A stretch of DNA of 64,000 nucleotides from Streptomyces zaomyceticus (GCF_014656215.1 NZ_BNBZ01000029.1:27785-91784), one strand, 5' to 3'. Counted from the stretch's first letter, positions 18,401-26,633 are shown. Notes: generated from the sequence alone by a model not told the origin. Made by a program: numbers and translations.

Positions 18401-19361
18401 GCGGCTGCGGCTGCGCCCCAAGGCCCGCAAGGCGCTCTCCCAGGCCGCCGCGGCGGCCACCGGAGGCCCGGACGGCTCCGGGCCGTCCCTGGAGCGCTCG
18501 GGGCTCACGGACTGGACGATCGGGACGCTCACGAAGGTCTTCGAGACCAAGCGGGCCGGTCAGCCGGTCAAGGCGTACCCGGCGCTCGTGGACGAGGGCG
18601 CGACCGTCGCCGTACGGCTCTTCGACACGGAGGCCGAACAGGCGCAGGCGATGTGGCGGGGCACCCGGAAGCTGATCATGCTGAACATCCCGGTGAACCC
18701 GGCGAAGTTCGCCTCGGACAAGCTGACCAACCAGCAGAAGCTGGCCCTGTCCTCGAACCCGCACGGCTCGATCCAGGCGCTGTTCGACGACTGCGCGACC
18801 GCCGCGGCCGACCGGCTGATGGCGGACCACGGCGGTCCGGCCTGGGACGAGGAGTCCTTCCGGAAGCTGTTCGACAAGGTCCGCGCGGACCTGGTGGACA
18901 CGACCGTGCGGACGGTGGGCCAGGTCCAGCAGATCCTGGCGGCCTGGCAGGCGTGCGAGCGCCGGCTGAAGTCGACGAACAGCCTGGCGCTGATCAACAA
19001 CCTGACCGACGTGCGCGCCCAGCTCGCCTGGCTGATGCCGGCCGGATTCGTCACCCGTACGGGTCTGAAGCGGCTCCCGGACCTGATGCGCTATCTGGTG
19101 GCGGTGGACCGGCGGCTCCAGCAGATGCCGACCGGGGTCCAGCGGGACACCACCCGGATGGAGAAGGTCCAGGAGATGCAGGACGAGTACGCCTGGCTCC
19201 TCGAACAGCTCCCGAAGGGCCGTCCGGTGCCGTCCGAGGTCACCGACATCCGCTGGATGATCGAGGAGCTGCGGGTGAGCTACTTCGCGCACGCCCTGGG
19301 CACGGCGCACCCCGTCTCGGACAAGCGGATCGTGAAGGCCATCGACGCGGCGGCCCCGTAG
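15423..19361 (+). CDS. hrpA: ATP-dependent RNA helicase HrpA (DEAH box)
   Basis: 1312 aa, the usual HrpA length. Walker A GETGSGKTT is at 96-104, DEAHERS in motif II near 195, and SAT in motif III near 225. Motif VI is QRKGRCGRT. HA2 and OB-fold regions follow, then the long C-terminal DUF3418 domain that separates HrpA from HrpB. It unwinds RNA with ATP. In other bacteria HrpA rescues stalled or collided ribosomes on mRNA. It is monocistronic, divergent from the secreted-protein/dsbA operon, with tRNA-Asp 81 bp downstream. Confidence 0.96.
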   Translation: MSTSFAALQSVLAEVSLRDSHRLGRRLEGARRIRKPEARAAVLDEISVEAAKAKERVDGRASRVPAVTYPEQLPVSQKKDEILEAIRDHQVVIVAGETGSGKTTQIPKICLELGRGVRGMIGHTQPRRIAARTVAERVAEELRTPLGEAVGWKVRFTDQVNPDATFVKLMTDGILLAEIQTDRELRAYDTIIIDEAHERSLNIDFLLGYLAQLLPKRPDLKVVITSATIDPERFSRHFGDAPIVEVSGRTYPVEVRYRPLLEEDSEESDRDQITAICEAVDELQAEGPGDVLVFLSGEREIRDTADALLKRQLRNTEVLPLYARLSHAEQHRVFQAHSGRRIVLATNVAETSLTVPGIKYVIDPGTARISRYSHRTKVQRLPIEPVSQASANQRKGRCGRTSDGICIRLYSEDDFLTRPEFTDAEILRTNLASVILQMTAAGLGDIEKFPFIDPPDHRNIRDGVQLLQELGAIDPTEKDPKKRLTQQGRKLAQLPVDPRLARMVLEADKNGCVREVMVIAAALSIQDPRERPAEKQTQADQQHARFKDETSDFLAFLNMWRYVREQQKERGSSSFRRMCKQEYLNFLRIREWQDIYAQLRTVAKQLGIQVNEEDAPEQSVHVSLLAGLLSHIGMKDVKEGAKNDYLGARSAKFAIFPGSALFKKPPRFVMSAELVETSRLWARVNARVEPEWIEPLAQHLVKKTYSEPHWEKDQAAVMAFEKVTLYGVPIIADRKVNYGRIDPEVSRDLFIRNALVEGDWRTHHKFFADNRKLLTEVEELEHRARRRDILVDDETLFDFYDKRVPEHVVSGAHFDSWWKHKRHDEPEFLDFEREMLINEKAAGVTKDDYPDSWRQGPLKFRVTYQFEPGADADGVTVHVPLQVLNQVTDEGFEWQIPGLRTEVVTELIRSLPKPIRRHYVPAPNFASRFLDTVVPVQEPLAGALARELQRMVGVPVTAEDFDWAKVPEHLKVTFRIVDERRRKLAEDKDLETLRLRLRPKARKALSQAAAAATGGPDGSGPSLERSGLTDWTIGTLTKVFETKRAGQPVKAYPALVDEGATVAVRLFDTEAEQAQAMWRGTRKLIMLNIPVNPAKFASDKLTNQQKLALSSNPHGSIQALFDDCATAAADRLMADHGGPAWDEESFRKLFDKVRADLVDTTVRTVGQVQQILAAWQACERRLKSTNSLALINNLTDVRAQLAWLMPAGFVTRTGLKRLPDLMRYLVAVDRRLQQMPTGVQRDTTRMEKVQEMQDEYAWLLEQLPKGRPVPSEVTDIRWMIEELRVSYFAHALGTAHPVSDKRIVKAIDAAAP

Positions 19362-19442
19362 CGGGGCCGTCGGTGAGTTCGACCGGACCGCTGACCTGCT
19401 GTACAGTGTTCCTCGCAGCCACTTACGAGGGGCCGCCAGCAA

Positions 19443-19516
19443 GGACCTGTGGAGCAGTTGGTTAGCTCGCCACCCTGTCAAGGTGGAGGTCGCGGGTTCA
19501 AGTCCCGTCAGGTTCG
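19443..19516 (+). tRNA. tRNA-Asp (GTC), copy 2
   Basis: 74 nt with anticodon GTC. The D-, anticodon and T-arms are identical to the copy at 12949, while the acceptor stem differs (GGACCTG/CAGGTTC). Confidence 0.95.
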
Positions 19517-19523
19517 CTTTGAG

Positions 19524-19555
19524 GAAAGGCCCGCATCGTGAGATGCGGGCCTTTC
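19524..19555 (+). terminator. Terminator of tRNA-Asp
   Basis: A 14-bp stem (GAAAGGCCCGCATC and its complement) with a 4-nt loop is followed by TTTGT. Confidence 0.85.
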
Positions 19556-19643
19556 TTTGTGCTCCCGTGTCTTGACGGGGCCACAGGCCCGCCGGTACCC
19601 CGGACATCAGGGAATCGGGGGCCCACACCGGAGGTGGTCGCGC

Positions 19644-19928
19644 ATGGCCGCGGCGTCCGCAGCACGGCACGACACGCGCGCGCTGCTGCGCGCCCATCTG
19701 GCGGCCGCGTCCCGCTACGGACACCTCACGCGCCACTGCGTGGTCTGCCATCGCCTCCTGCGGCTCTCCATGGAGCTTCCCGAGCCCGACTTCCGTGAGC
19801 CCGGCTTTCCCGAGCCCGACGTCCGCGAGCCCGGCTTTCCCGGGGCCGGGTCCCGGGAGCGTCCGGAGCCTCCGGATGCCCCGGAGCCGGCGGAGGCCAC
19901 GGAGGACGAAAGTCCCACCGACCCATGA
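19644..19928 (+). CDS. DUF6274-type small Streptomyces protein
   Basis: 94 aa, with GGAGGT 8 nt before the ATG. The N-terminal half (RHDTRALLRAHLAAASRYGH then HCVVCHRLLRLSME) is conserved in Streptomyces. Its HxxxHCxxCHR arrangement looks like a small metal-binding knuckle. The C-terminal half is an imperfect repeat (LPEPDFREPGFPEPDVREPGF) rich in Pro/Glu. Function is unknown. It is convergent with bldC. The DUF assignment is from memory. Confidence 0.7.
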   Translation: MAAASAARHDTRALLRAHLAAASRYGHLTRHCVVCHRLLRLSMELPEPDFREPGFPEPDVREPGFPGAGSRERPEPPDAPEPAEATEDESPTDP

Positions 19929-20269
19929 CCAACGGCGGGTTGGGGGCGTTCCGCGAAGTGGGAGGCTGTTCTTTGGCAAGACATGGCGAGTGTGACGGGA
20001 GTCACTGAGGCAGTTTCAGAAACCGCTTCACTTACACCCTCCCTACACCAGCCCGATTTAATATGTGCAATTGCACCACTCCCCAAGAAGTGGCGCCGGA
20101 CACAAAAGAAGATCGCGCCAGACCCGGCGGAGTCCAGCGCGATCGATGACGAAGGCCTGTTGGGGCAGGAATCCGTCGGCAGAGCTAGGGGTGGGCGACC
20201 GGATTGGGGGATCCGGACAGGCCCGGTGTTACGGGGTACTGCGGGGTACTACGGGGTGTTTGCGCGACC
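19929..20269. other. Convergent intergenic region between DUF6274 gene and bldC
   Basis: No gene is visible. It holds a Crp-like inverted repeat (TGTGAC-N4-GTCACT, 19991-20006) and a perfect palindrome GTGCAATTGCAC (20065-20076). There is also an 8-bp stem GATCGCGC/GCGCGATC (20112-20146 region) and three tandem 10-bp units of ACGGGGTACT type (20231-20260) just past the bldC stop. Confidence 0.6.
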
Positions 20270-20476
20270 TCAGGCCTCGCTGCGCTGCTGCGGAATACCC
20301 GCCAGCAGCGCGCGGACCTCGGCCTCGCGGTAGCGGCGGTGCCCACCCAGGGTGCGGATGGACGTGAGCTTCCCGGCCTTCGCCCAACGGGTCACCGTCT
20401 TCGGGTCCACACGGAACATCGTGGCAACCTCGGCAGGGGTCAGCAGCGGCTCGGCATCAGGGGTGCGAGCGGTCAT
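20270..20476 (-). CDS. bldC: Developmental transcriptional regulator BldC
   Basis: 68 aa, full length. The single MerR-type winged helix-turn-helix (TPAEVATMFRVDPKTVTRWA then TSIRTLGGHRRY) ends in GIPQQRSEA, matching Streptomyces BldC. BldC lacks the MerR effector domain and oligomerises head-to-tail on AT-rich direct repeats. It holds back sporulation genes during vegetative growth. It is monocistronic with a long AT-richer upstream region. The 5' leader contains AGAACCGA-N6-TCGGTTCT (20493-20514). Confidence 0.97.
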   Translation of the reverse strand: MTARTPDAEPLLTPAEVATMFRVDPKTVTRWAKAGKLTSIRTLGGHRRYREAEVRALLAGIPQQRSEA

Positions 20477-21058
20477 GAGCGGCCTCCTCGGGAGAACCGA
20501 ACCTTCTCGGTTCTTTCCTCTAAATTCTGCACCTTGACCCGCGTTGCCCGAAATGGCAGAAGCGGGCCGAGTCGGTTATAGGACGAACGGCTTGTCCTCG
20601 GCACTACAACTACACCATCCGTCCAGCCACGTCGGCCAAACCGATGGAATTGCCCTCGCAGGTGTTCATCAGCGGCGGAAGTCGATGGACCATGCCATAA
20701 CGGACAGTCACGCCACTGTGACGATCAGTCACAGAGCGATCAGGAGTCCTCAGACCCCCCATAGAGTGCAATGCTGAGCGTTCCGCCCATAGATGGACGG
20801 AAGGAACCCTCCCCGGACTCCTTGTCCTATTTTGGCACGAGGGTGGGTGATGGGCGCAAGGGTGCGTTACGTGCTGTCCGTCACGCTTGAGCCAAAGGCC
20901 CGGATCGGGACCAACGTCCCCGCCCAGCGGGTGCCGAAAGGCCCGGACACGCCGACCGGCCAAAACCGGGCATGCGGTATCCGGACATCCCTGAAGATCA
21001 TTTACACCGGCCGTACATGTCTTGTCGATACCGACCTGACGAAGATGCCCGACTGATG
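20477..21058. promoter_or_regulatory. Long bldC upstream region with inverted repeats
   Basis: 582 bp without a supportable gene. On the bldC side an 8-bp inverted repeat (20493-20500 with 20507-20514) lies in the probable leader. AATTTAGAGG sits just upstream of it on the minus strand as a possible -10 region. Further out, CTGTGAC-N5-GTCACAG (20716-20734) and an extra AGTCAC (20706-20711) form a cluster of GTCAC half-sites. Local GC is lower than the flanking genes. Confidence 0.5.
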
Positions 21059-21925
21059 TCAATTCGCGAAGCGGAGCTCCCTGACCGTCCGCCAGCGCTC
21101 CGCGAGCCGCCCGTACGCGTCACTCGCCGCCTCGCCGTCGCCGGCCCGCAGCGCCGCGATCCCCTCCGCCATCTGTGCCGCCGACCGGTCCTCCGCGAGC
21201 CACTCCTCCGTCACCGCGTGCACGAGCCCGCCGAAGTCCAGCTCCACCAGGGCCCGCGGATGGAACTCCTCCAGCCACCGCCCCACCTCGATCAGCCCCT
21301 CCGTCATGGGACCGTCGTCGATCGACTCCCGCAGCGCCCGCAGCGCCCGCGCGAGACGCCGGCGCGCCTGCGCCATCGTCGTCCGGTAGCGCAGCACCGG
21401 CGCCCGGCCCGGCTCCGCGGCCCCCTCGCCGCCCGGCGCCCCCGGCTCGTACTCCCTGTCCTCGTCCCCGAAGAGCGCGAACCAGCGCAGCGGCACATGC
21501 CAGACCGCCGTGCGGATCCACGGCCGCGCGTCCGGGTTCCTGCTGAGCCAGCGCTCGTAGTCGCTCGCCACCTGCAGGCGCACCACCGGCGGCAGCATCG
21601 CGTCGAGCACCGGCTCGGGGAACTGGCCGTCCAGCTCCTGGAGCGCCAGCCATCCCCGCAGCCTCGTCCGCCACGGACAGATCACCACCACCCCGTCCAC
21701 ATGGGCGACGAAGGCCTCCCCGCTCTCGTGGACCGGCACCGGGACCGGCGGCGTCGGCAACAGGTCCGCGAGCGAACGACGCAGCTCCTCCTGGGCCCCC
21801 GGAGTGAGCGGCCGACGGGCGTACCGGGCCCAGTGGGTCCGCTCCGGCTCGGGGAACGCGGCCAGCGGCTCGTACACGCGCAGATAGGACGCGTAGGGGA
21901 TGAGGACCGAGGAGGCGACCGACAT
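21059..21925 (-). CDS. Conserved actinomycete protein of unknown function next to vdh
   Basis: 288 aa, soluble, without a signal peptide. It starts MSVASSVLIPYASYLRVYEP and contains a well-conserved FPEPERTHWARYARR segment. A middle region has VDGVVVICPWRTRLRGWLAL, and the second half is helical and acidic. I recognise it only as an actinobacterial conserved hypothetical; no catalytic motif is evident. It is divergent from vdh across 156 bp, and the shared intergenic inverted repeat (22021-22049) could control both genes. Confidence 0.75.
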   Translation of the reverse strand: MSVASSVLIPYASYLRVYEPLAAFPEPERTHWARYARRPLTPGAQEELRRSLADLLPTPPVPVPVHESGEAFVAHVDGVVVICPWRTRLRGWLALQELDGQFPEPVLDAMLPPVVRLQVASDYERWLSRNPDARPWIRTAVWHVPLRWFALFGDEDREYEPGAPGGEGAAEPGRAPVLRYRTTMAQARRRLARALRALRESIDDGPMTEGLIEVGRWLEEFHPRALVELDFGGLVHAVTEEWLAEDRSAAQMAEGIAALRAGDGEAASDAYGRLAERWRTVRELRFAN

Positions 21926-22020
21926 GTCGCAAATCCTTCCACGGAGGTACTCCGGGAGGGGGTGATCCTGAGCACTGCCGCTGATCTACGCCCAGGTAGG
22001 ACTTACTCTCTTGCCGAACC

Positions 22021-22049
22021 GGTCCCTCCCCCACCCGTAGGGAGGGACC
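22021..22049. promoter_or_regulatory. 10-bp inverted repeat in the vdh leader
   Basis: GGTCCCTCCC (22021-22030) pairs perfectly with GGGAGGGACC (22040-22049), 33 bp before the vdh start. It could be an operator or a leader hairpin; no T-tract follows. Confidence 0.55.
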
Positions 22050-22081
22050 ACACCGCCGCTTCGTACTTGGGAGTCACCACC

Positions 22082-23173
22082 GTGACCGATGTGACCGGCG
22101 TTCCTGCTGACGTACTGCACACCCTGTTCCACTCGGAGCAGGGTGGCCACGAGCAAGTCGTGCTCTGCCAGGACCGCGCCACCGGCCTCAAGGCCGTCAT
22201 CGCCCTCCACTCCACCGCCCTGGGCCCCGCCCTCGGCGGCACCCGCTTCTACCCGTACGCCAACGAGGCCGCGGCGATCGCCGACGCGCTCAACCTGGCC
22301 CGCGGCATGTCGTACAAGAACGCCATGGCCGGTCTCGACCACGGTGGCGGCAAGGCCGTCATCATCGGGGACCCGGAGAAGATCAAGAGCGAGGAGCTCC
22401 TCCTCGCCTACGGGCGCTTCGTCGCCTCCCTCGGCGGCCGGTACGTCACGGCCTGCGACGTCGGCACCTACGTCGCCGACATGGACGTCGTGGCCCGCGA
22501 GAACAAGTGGACCACCGGCCGCTCCCCGGAGAACGGCGGCGCCGGCGACTCCTCCGTCCTCACCGCCTTCGGCGTCTTCCAGGGCATGCGCGCCTCCGCG
22601 CAGACCCTGTGGGGCGACCCGACCCTGCGCGGCCGCAAGGTCGGCGTCGCGGGTGTCGGCAAGGTCGGCCACTACCTCGTCGAGCACCTCCTGGAGGACG
22701 GCGCCGAGGTCGTGATCACCGATGTGCGCGAGGAGTCGGTGCGCCGGATCACCGACAAGCACCCGCAGGTCACCGTCGTCGCCGACACCGAGGCGCTGAT
22801 CCGCGTCGAGGGTCTCGACATCTACGCGCCCTGCGCGCTCGGCGGCGCCCTGAACGAGGAGACCGTCCCCTTCATCACCGCGAGCATCGTCTGCGGCGCG
22901 GCCAACAACCAGCTGGCCCACCCGGGCATCGAGAAGGACCTGGTGGAGCGCGGGATCCTCTACGCGCCCGACTACGTGGTCAACGCCGGTGGCGTGATCC
23001 AGGTCGCCGACGAGCTGCACGGCTTCGACTTCGACCGCTGCAAGACGAAGGCGACGAAGATCTTCGACACCACCCTGGAGATCTTCGCACGTGCGAAGGC
23101 GGACGGGATTCCGCCGGCCGCGGCGGCCGACCGGATCGCCGAGCAGCGGATGTCGGACGCGCGACGCGCCTGA
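22082..23173 (+). CDS. vdh: Valine (Leu/Ile/Phe) dehydrogenase
   Basis: 363 aa from a GTG with GGGAG 8 nt upstream. It belongs to the Glu/Leu/Phe/Val dehydrogenase family. The catalytic lysine is in GLDHGGGKAVI, a second block reads VTACDVGTYVADMD, and the Rossmann motif is GVAGVGKVGHYLVEHL. It deaminates branched-chain amino acids with NAD+, feeding acyl-CoA precursors for polyketides and odd/branched fatty acids. It is very close to S. coelicolor Vdh. Monocistronic. Confidence 0.95.
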   Translation: MTDVTGVPADVLHTLFHSEQGGHEQVVLCQDRATGLKAVIALHSTALGPALGGTRFYPYANEAAAIADALNLARGMSYKNAMAGLDHGGGKAVIIGDPEKIKSEELLLAYGRFVASLGGRYVTACDVGTYVADMDVVARENKWTTGRSPENGGAGDSSVLTAFGVFQGMRASAQTLWGDPTLRGRKVGVAGVGKVGHYLVEHLLEDGAEVVITDVREESVRRITDKHPQVTVVADTEALIRVEGLDIYAPCALGGALNEETVPFITASIVCGAANNQLAHPGIEKDLVERGILYAPDYVVNAGGVIQVADELHGFDFDRCKTKATKIFDTTLEIFARAKADGIPPAAAADRIAEQRMSDARRA

Positions 23174-23517
23174 GGCACGTCCGGTCCGCGGCTTTTCCGT
23201 GTGCGTCCCCGCCGGGCCGCACACGGGCCGCCGCACGGTCGGCACACGGGGCCGGTCCGCCGTCGGAGAGACTTCCCTCACGCCCCTCGGCGGGTCGGAC
23301 CTCAAGAAGAGGTTAAAATCGCGATTGACCAGCGAGGAGAGGGCACCTCGATGGTTCTGTACCGGGGTATGTGATGCGCGCGGCGTACCGTAGACCCGCG
23401 GAAACAGGTACCGTTGAAGCCCTACGGACCGGTCTCTCTGTCGAGAGTCCGTTCCGAATCATGAACGCGTGTCAAGACTCTGGGGCCATCGAGCCCCGTC
23501 ACCGAGGGGGTCGAGCC
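23174..23517. other. vdh to DUF3073 intergenic region
   Basis: 344 bp. Apart from the vdh hairpin it holds an AT-rich stretch near 23315-23330 (GGTTAAAATCGCGATTGACC), which could supply a promoter for the DUF3073 gene. A GGGGCC/GGCCCC-like stem lies near 23482-23507. No gene is seen. Confidence 0.4.
23197..23226 (+). terminator. Putative vdh terminator
   Basis: CCGTGTGCG (23197-23205) pairs with CGCACACGG (23218-23226), 23 bp past the stop codon; no T-tract. Confidence 0.5.
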
Positions 23518-23772
23518 ATGGGGCGCGGCCGGGCAAAGGCCAAGCAGACCAAGGTCGCCCGCCAGCTGAAGTACAGCAGCGGCGGGACAGACCTGACGCG
23601 TCTGGCCAATGAGCTGGGCGCTTCGACTTCGAATCAGCCGCCGAATGGCGAGCCGTTCGAGGACGACGACGAGGAAGACGACCCGTACGCCCAGTACGCG
23701 GATCTCTACAACGAGGACGACGAGGACGAGGACGACGAGTCCGGTCCGAGTGCGTCCCCGCGTCGCGCTTGA
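23518..23772 (+). CDS. DUF3073 domain protein
   Basis: 84 aa. The basic N-terminus (MGRGRAKAKQTKVARQLKY) and the block SSGGTDLTRLANEL are the DUF3073 signature. The rest is strongly acidic (EDDDEEDDPYAQYADLYNED). The charge-split layout suggests a small nucleic-acid or ribosome-associated protein, but function is unknown. It is found at this place, between vdh and purM, in other streptomycetes (from memory). Confidence 0.9.
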   Translation: MGRGRAKAKQTKVARQLKYSSGGTDLTRLANELGASTSNQPPNGEPFEDDDEEDDPYAQYADLYNEDDEDEDDESGPSASPRRA

Positions 23773-23789
23773 CCTTCTGAATCGCATTC

Positions 23790-23828
23790 ACAGAAACCCG
23801 GTCCGGGAACACCCGGCCGGGTTTCTGT
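23790..23828 (+). terminator. Terminator between DUF3073 gene and purM
   Basis: A 12-bp stem ACAGAAACCCGG (23790-23801) with CCGGGTTTCTGT (23817-23828) lies between two convergent genes. It may serve both. Confidence 0.75.
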
Positions 23829-23975
23829 GCTGTCCGCGACCGGGCGCGGCTCCTCGGCCCGGTACCTTCCCGGGAACGGCCCTGCTCGCGGGCGGGCGTC
23901 CGAGAACCGGACGGCCCCCTCACGAGGACGGGGCGCCCCCTCAGGAGCGCCCCGCCACGTACTGCTCCGCCCGTT

Positions 23976-25043
23976 CTACTTCGCGTAGTCCCCGACCAGC
24001 TCGGCGCCGGTGGTGTGCGCGCCGCGCTCGGTGATCTCGCCCGCGACCCAGGACTCGACACCGCGGTCCGCCAGCGTCGTCAGGGCCACGTCCACGGAGT
24101 CGGCCGGCACGACGGCCATCATGCCGACGCCCATGTTCAGGGTCTTCTCCAGCTCCAGGCGCTCCACCTGACCGGCCTTGCCGACCAGGTCGAAGATCGC
24201 GCCCGGCGCCCAGGTCGAACGGTCGACCGTGGCGTGCAGGCCGTCCGGGATCACCCGGGCCAGGTTGGCCGCGAGGCCGCCGCCCGTGATGTGGCTGTAG
24301 GCGTGGACGTCCGTGGTCCGGGTGAGGGCCAGGCAGTCCAGCGAGTAGATCTTCGTGGGCTCCAGGAGCTCCTCGCCGAGCGTCCGGCCGAGCTCGTCGA
24401 CCTGCTGGTCGAGGGTCATCCCGGCGCGGTCGAAGACCACGTGCCGGACGAGCGAGTACCCGTTGGAGTGAAGACCCGAGGAGGCCATGGCGATGACCGC
24501 GTCCCCCGTACGGATGCGATCGGCGCCGAGGAGCCGGTCGTACTCCACGACACCCGTGCCCGCGCCGGCGACGTCGAAGTCGTCCGGGCCGAGAAGGCCG
24601 GGGTGCTCGGCCGTCTCGCCGCCGACCAGGGCGCAGCCGGCCAGGACACAGCCCTCGGCGATGCCCTTGACGATGGCGGCGACCCGCTCGGGGTGGACCT
24701 TGCCGACGCAGATGTAGTCGGTCATGAAGAGCGGCTCGGCGCCGCAGACGACGATGTCGTCCATGACCATCGCGACCAGGTCGTGGCCGATCGTGTCGTA
24801 CACGCCCATCTGGCGGGCGATGTCGACCTTCGTGCCGACACCGTCGGTGGCGGAGGCGAGCAGCGGACGCTCGTAGCGCTTGAGGGCGGAGGCGTCGAAG
24901 AGGCCGGCGAAGCCCCCGAGGCCACCGAGGACCTCGGGGCGCTGCGTCTTCTTCACCCACTCCTTCATGAGCTCGACGGCGCGGTCACCCGCTTCGATGT
25001 CGACGCCCGCGGACGCGTAGCTGGCACCGGTGGTCTGAGACAT
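23976..25043 (-). CDS. purM: Phosphoribosylformylglycinamidine cyclo-ligase (AIR synthase)
   Basis: 355 aa, full length. It has the PurM-type ATP-binding fold: SYASAGVDIEAGDRAVELMK at the start, VDIARQMGVYDTIGHDLVAM, the glycine-rich GGETAEHPG and HITGGGLAANLARV. It converts FGAM to AIR with ATP, step 5 of purine synthesis. It follows purF by 63 bp on the same strand, so the two are likely co-transcribed. Confidence 0.97.
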   Translation of the reverse strand: MSQTTGASYASAGVDIEAGDRAVELMKEWVKKTQRPEVLGGLGGFAGLFDASALKRYERPLLASATDGVGTKVDIARQMGVYDTIGHDLVAMVMDDIVVCGAEPLFMTDYICVGKVHPERVAAIVKGIAEGCVLAGCALVGGETAEHPGLLGPDDFDVAGAGTGVVEYDRLLGADRIRTGDAVIAMASSGLHSNGYSLVRHVVFDRAGMTLDQQVDELGRTLGEELLEPTKIYSLDCLALTRTTDVHAYSHITGGGLAANLARVIPDGLHATVDRSTWAPGAIFDLVGKAGQVERLELEKTLNMGVGMMAVVPADSVDVALTTLADRGVESWVAGEITERGAHTTGAELVGDYAK

Positions 25044-25106
25044 GGGTTCAGAGCTTTCGTGTCGTACTGCTCGTACTGCGGTCGCGTACTGCGGTTGCAG
25101 CGGGGC

Positions 25107-26633
25107 TTACGGGCGGCGGAGCGCGTCGGAGGCCGCGGTGGCCGCGGGACCCGCGGCCAGCTCGTTCTCCAGGAGCTGCTTGCCGAGCAGCTCGGGGTCC
25201 GGCAGCTCCATCGGGTACTCGCCGTCGAAGCAGGCACGGCAGAGGTTCGGCTTCTGGATCGTGGTCGCCTCGATCATCCCGTCGAGGGAGATGTACGAGA
25301 GCGAGTCCGCGCCCAGCGACTTGCCGATCTCGTCGATCGACATGCCGTTGGCGATCAGCTCCGCGCGGGTGGCGAAGTCGATGCCGAAGAAGCAGGGCCA
25401 CTTCACCGGCGGCGAGGAGATCCGGATGTGGATCTCGGCCGCGCCGGCCTCGCGGAGCATCTTGACCAGGGCGCGCTGGGTGTTGCCGCGGACGATCGAG
25501 TCGTCGACGACCACCAGGCGCTTGCCCTTGATGACGTCCTTGAGGGGGTTCAGCTTCAGCCGGATGCCGAGCTGGCGGATGGTCTGCGAGGGCTGGATGA
25601 AGGTGCGCCCGACGTAGGCGTTCTTCACCAGGCCCGCGCCGAAGGGGATGCCCGAGGCCTCGGCGTAGCCGATCGCGGCCGGGGTGCCGGACTCCGGCGT
25701 CGCTATGACCAGGTCGGCCTCGACGGGCGCCTCCTTCGCGAGGCGGCGGCCCATCTCCACACGGGAGAGGTACACGTTCCGGCCGGCGATGTCGGTGTCC
25801 GGGCGGGCCAGGTACACATATTCGAAGACACAGCCCTTGGGCTTCGCTTCCGCGAATCGCGAGGTACGGATGCCGTTCTCGTCGATCGCGATCATCTCGC
25901 CCGGCTCGACCTCGCGGACGTAGCTGGCACCGCAGATGTCGAGAGCGGCGGACTCGGAGGCGACCACCCAGCCGCGCTCCAGACGGCCGAGGACCAGCGG
26001 GCGGATGCCCTGCGGGTCACGGGCCGCGTAGAGCGTGTGCTCGTCCATGAAGACGAGGGAGAAGGCGCCCCGGACCTCGGGGAGAACCTTCGCGGCGGCC
26101 TGCTCGATGGTGAGCGGCGTACCGTCCTCGCCCACCTGGCCCGCGAGGAGCGCGGTCACCAGGTCGGTGTCGTTGGTGGCGGCGACGCGAGTCGTCCGGC
26201 CTTCCTTCTTGGGCAGGTCGGCGACCATCTCGGCGAGCTGCGCCGTGTTCACCAGGTTGCCGTTGTGGCCGAGCGCGATCGAGCCCTGGGCGGTCGCCCG
26301 GAACGTCGGCTGCGCGTTCTCCCACACGGAGGCACCGGTGGTCGAGTAGCGGGCGTGACCGACCGCGATATGACCTTGGAGGGAACCGAGAGAGGTCTCG
26401 TCGAAGACCTGGGACACAAGTCCCATGTCCTTGAAGACGAGGATCTGGGAGCCGTTGCTGACCGCGATACCCGCGGATTCCTGGCCCCGATGCTGGAGGG
26501 CGTAGAGCCCGAAGTACGTGAGCTTTGCGACCTCTTCACCCGGAGCCCAGACACCGAAGACGCCACAAGCGTCCTGGGGGCCTTTCTCTCCGGGGAGCAA
26601 GTCGTGATTGAGTCGACCGTCACCACGTGGCAC
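25107..26633 (-). CDS. purF: Amidophosphoribosyltransferase
   Basis: 508 aa from a GTG (VPRGDGRLNH). A propeptide ends just before Cys in QDACGVFGVW, which becomes the N-terminal glutaminase nucleophile after cleavage. The type I PRTase motif is VVVDDSIVRGNTQRALV. Cysteines in DICGAS, KWPCFFG and LCRACFDGE match the four 4Fe-4S ligands of B. subtilis-type PurF. It catalyses the first committed step of purine synthesis (PRPP plus Gln to phosphoribosylamine). A motif shared with purS lies about 65 bp upstream. Confidence 0.97.
   Translation of the reverse strand: MPRGDGRLNHDLLPGEKGPQDACGVFGVWAPGEEVAKLTYFGLYALQHRGQESAGIAVSNGSQILVFKDMGLVSQVFDETSLGSLQGHIAVGHARYSTTGASVWENAQPTFRATAQGSIALGHNGNLVNTAQLAEMVADLPKKEGRTTRVAATNDTDLVTALLAGQVGEDGTPLTIEQAAAKVLPEVRGAFSLVFMDEHTLYAARDPQGIRPLVLGRLERGWVVASESAALDICGASYVREVEPGEMIAIDENGIRTSRFAEAKPKGCVFEYVYLARPDTDIAGRNVYLSRVEMGRRLAKEAPVEADLVIATPESGTPAAIGYAEASGIPFGAGLVKNAYVGRTFIQPSQTIRQLGIRLKLNPLKDVIKGKRLVVVDDSIVRGNTQRALVKMLREAGAAEIHIRISSPPVKWPCFFGIDFATRAELIANGMSIDEIGKSLGADSLSYISLDGMIEATTIQKPNLCRACFDGEYPMELPDPELLGKQLLENELAAGPAATAASDALRRP

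Noticed and set aside
15606..19979. 1457-codon open frame on the minus strand
   Set aside because: Antisense shadow of hrpA, extended through tRNA-Asp; composition is Arg/Leu/Asp/Gly-rich without domains.
20477..21058. Short plus-strand frames in the bldC upstream region
   Set aside because: They lack ribosome sites and recognisable sequence, and the region is better explained as regulatory.
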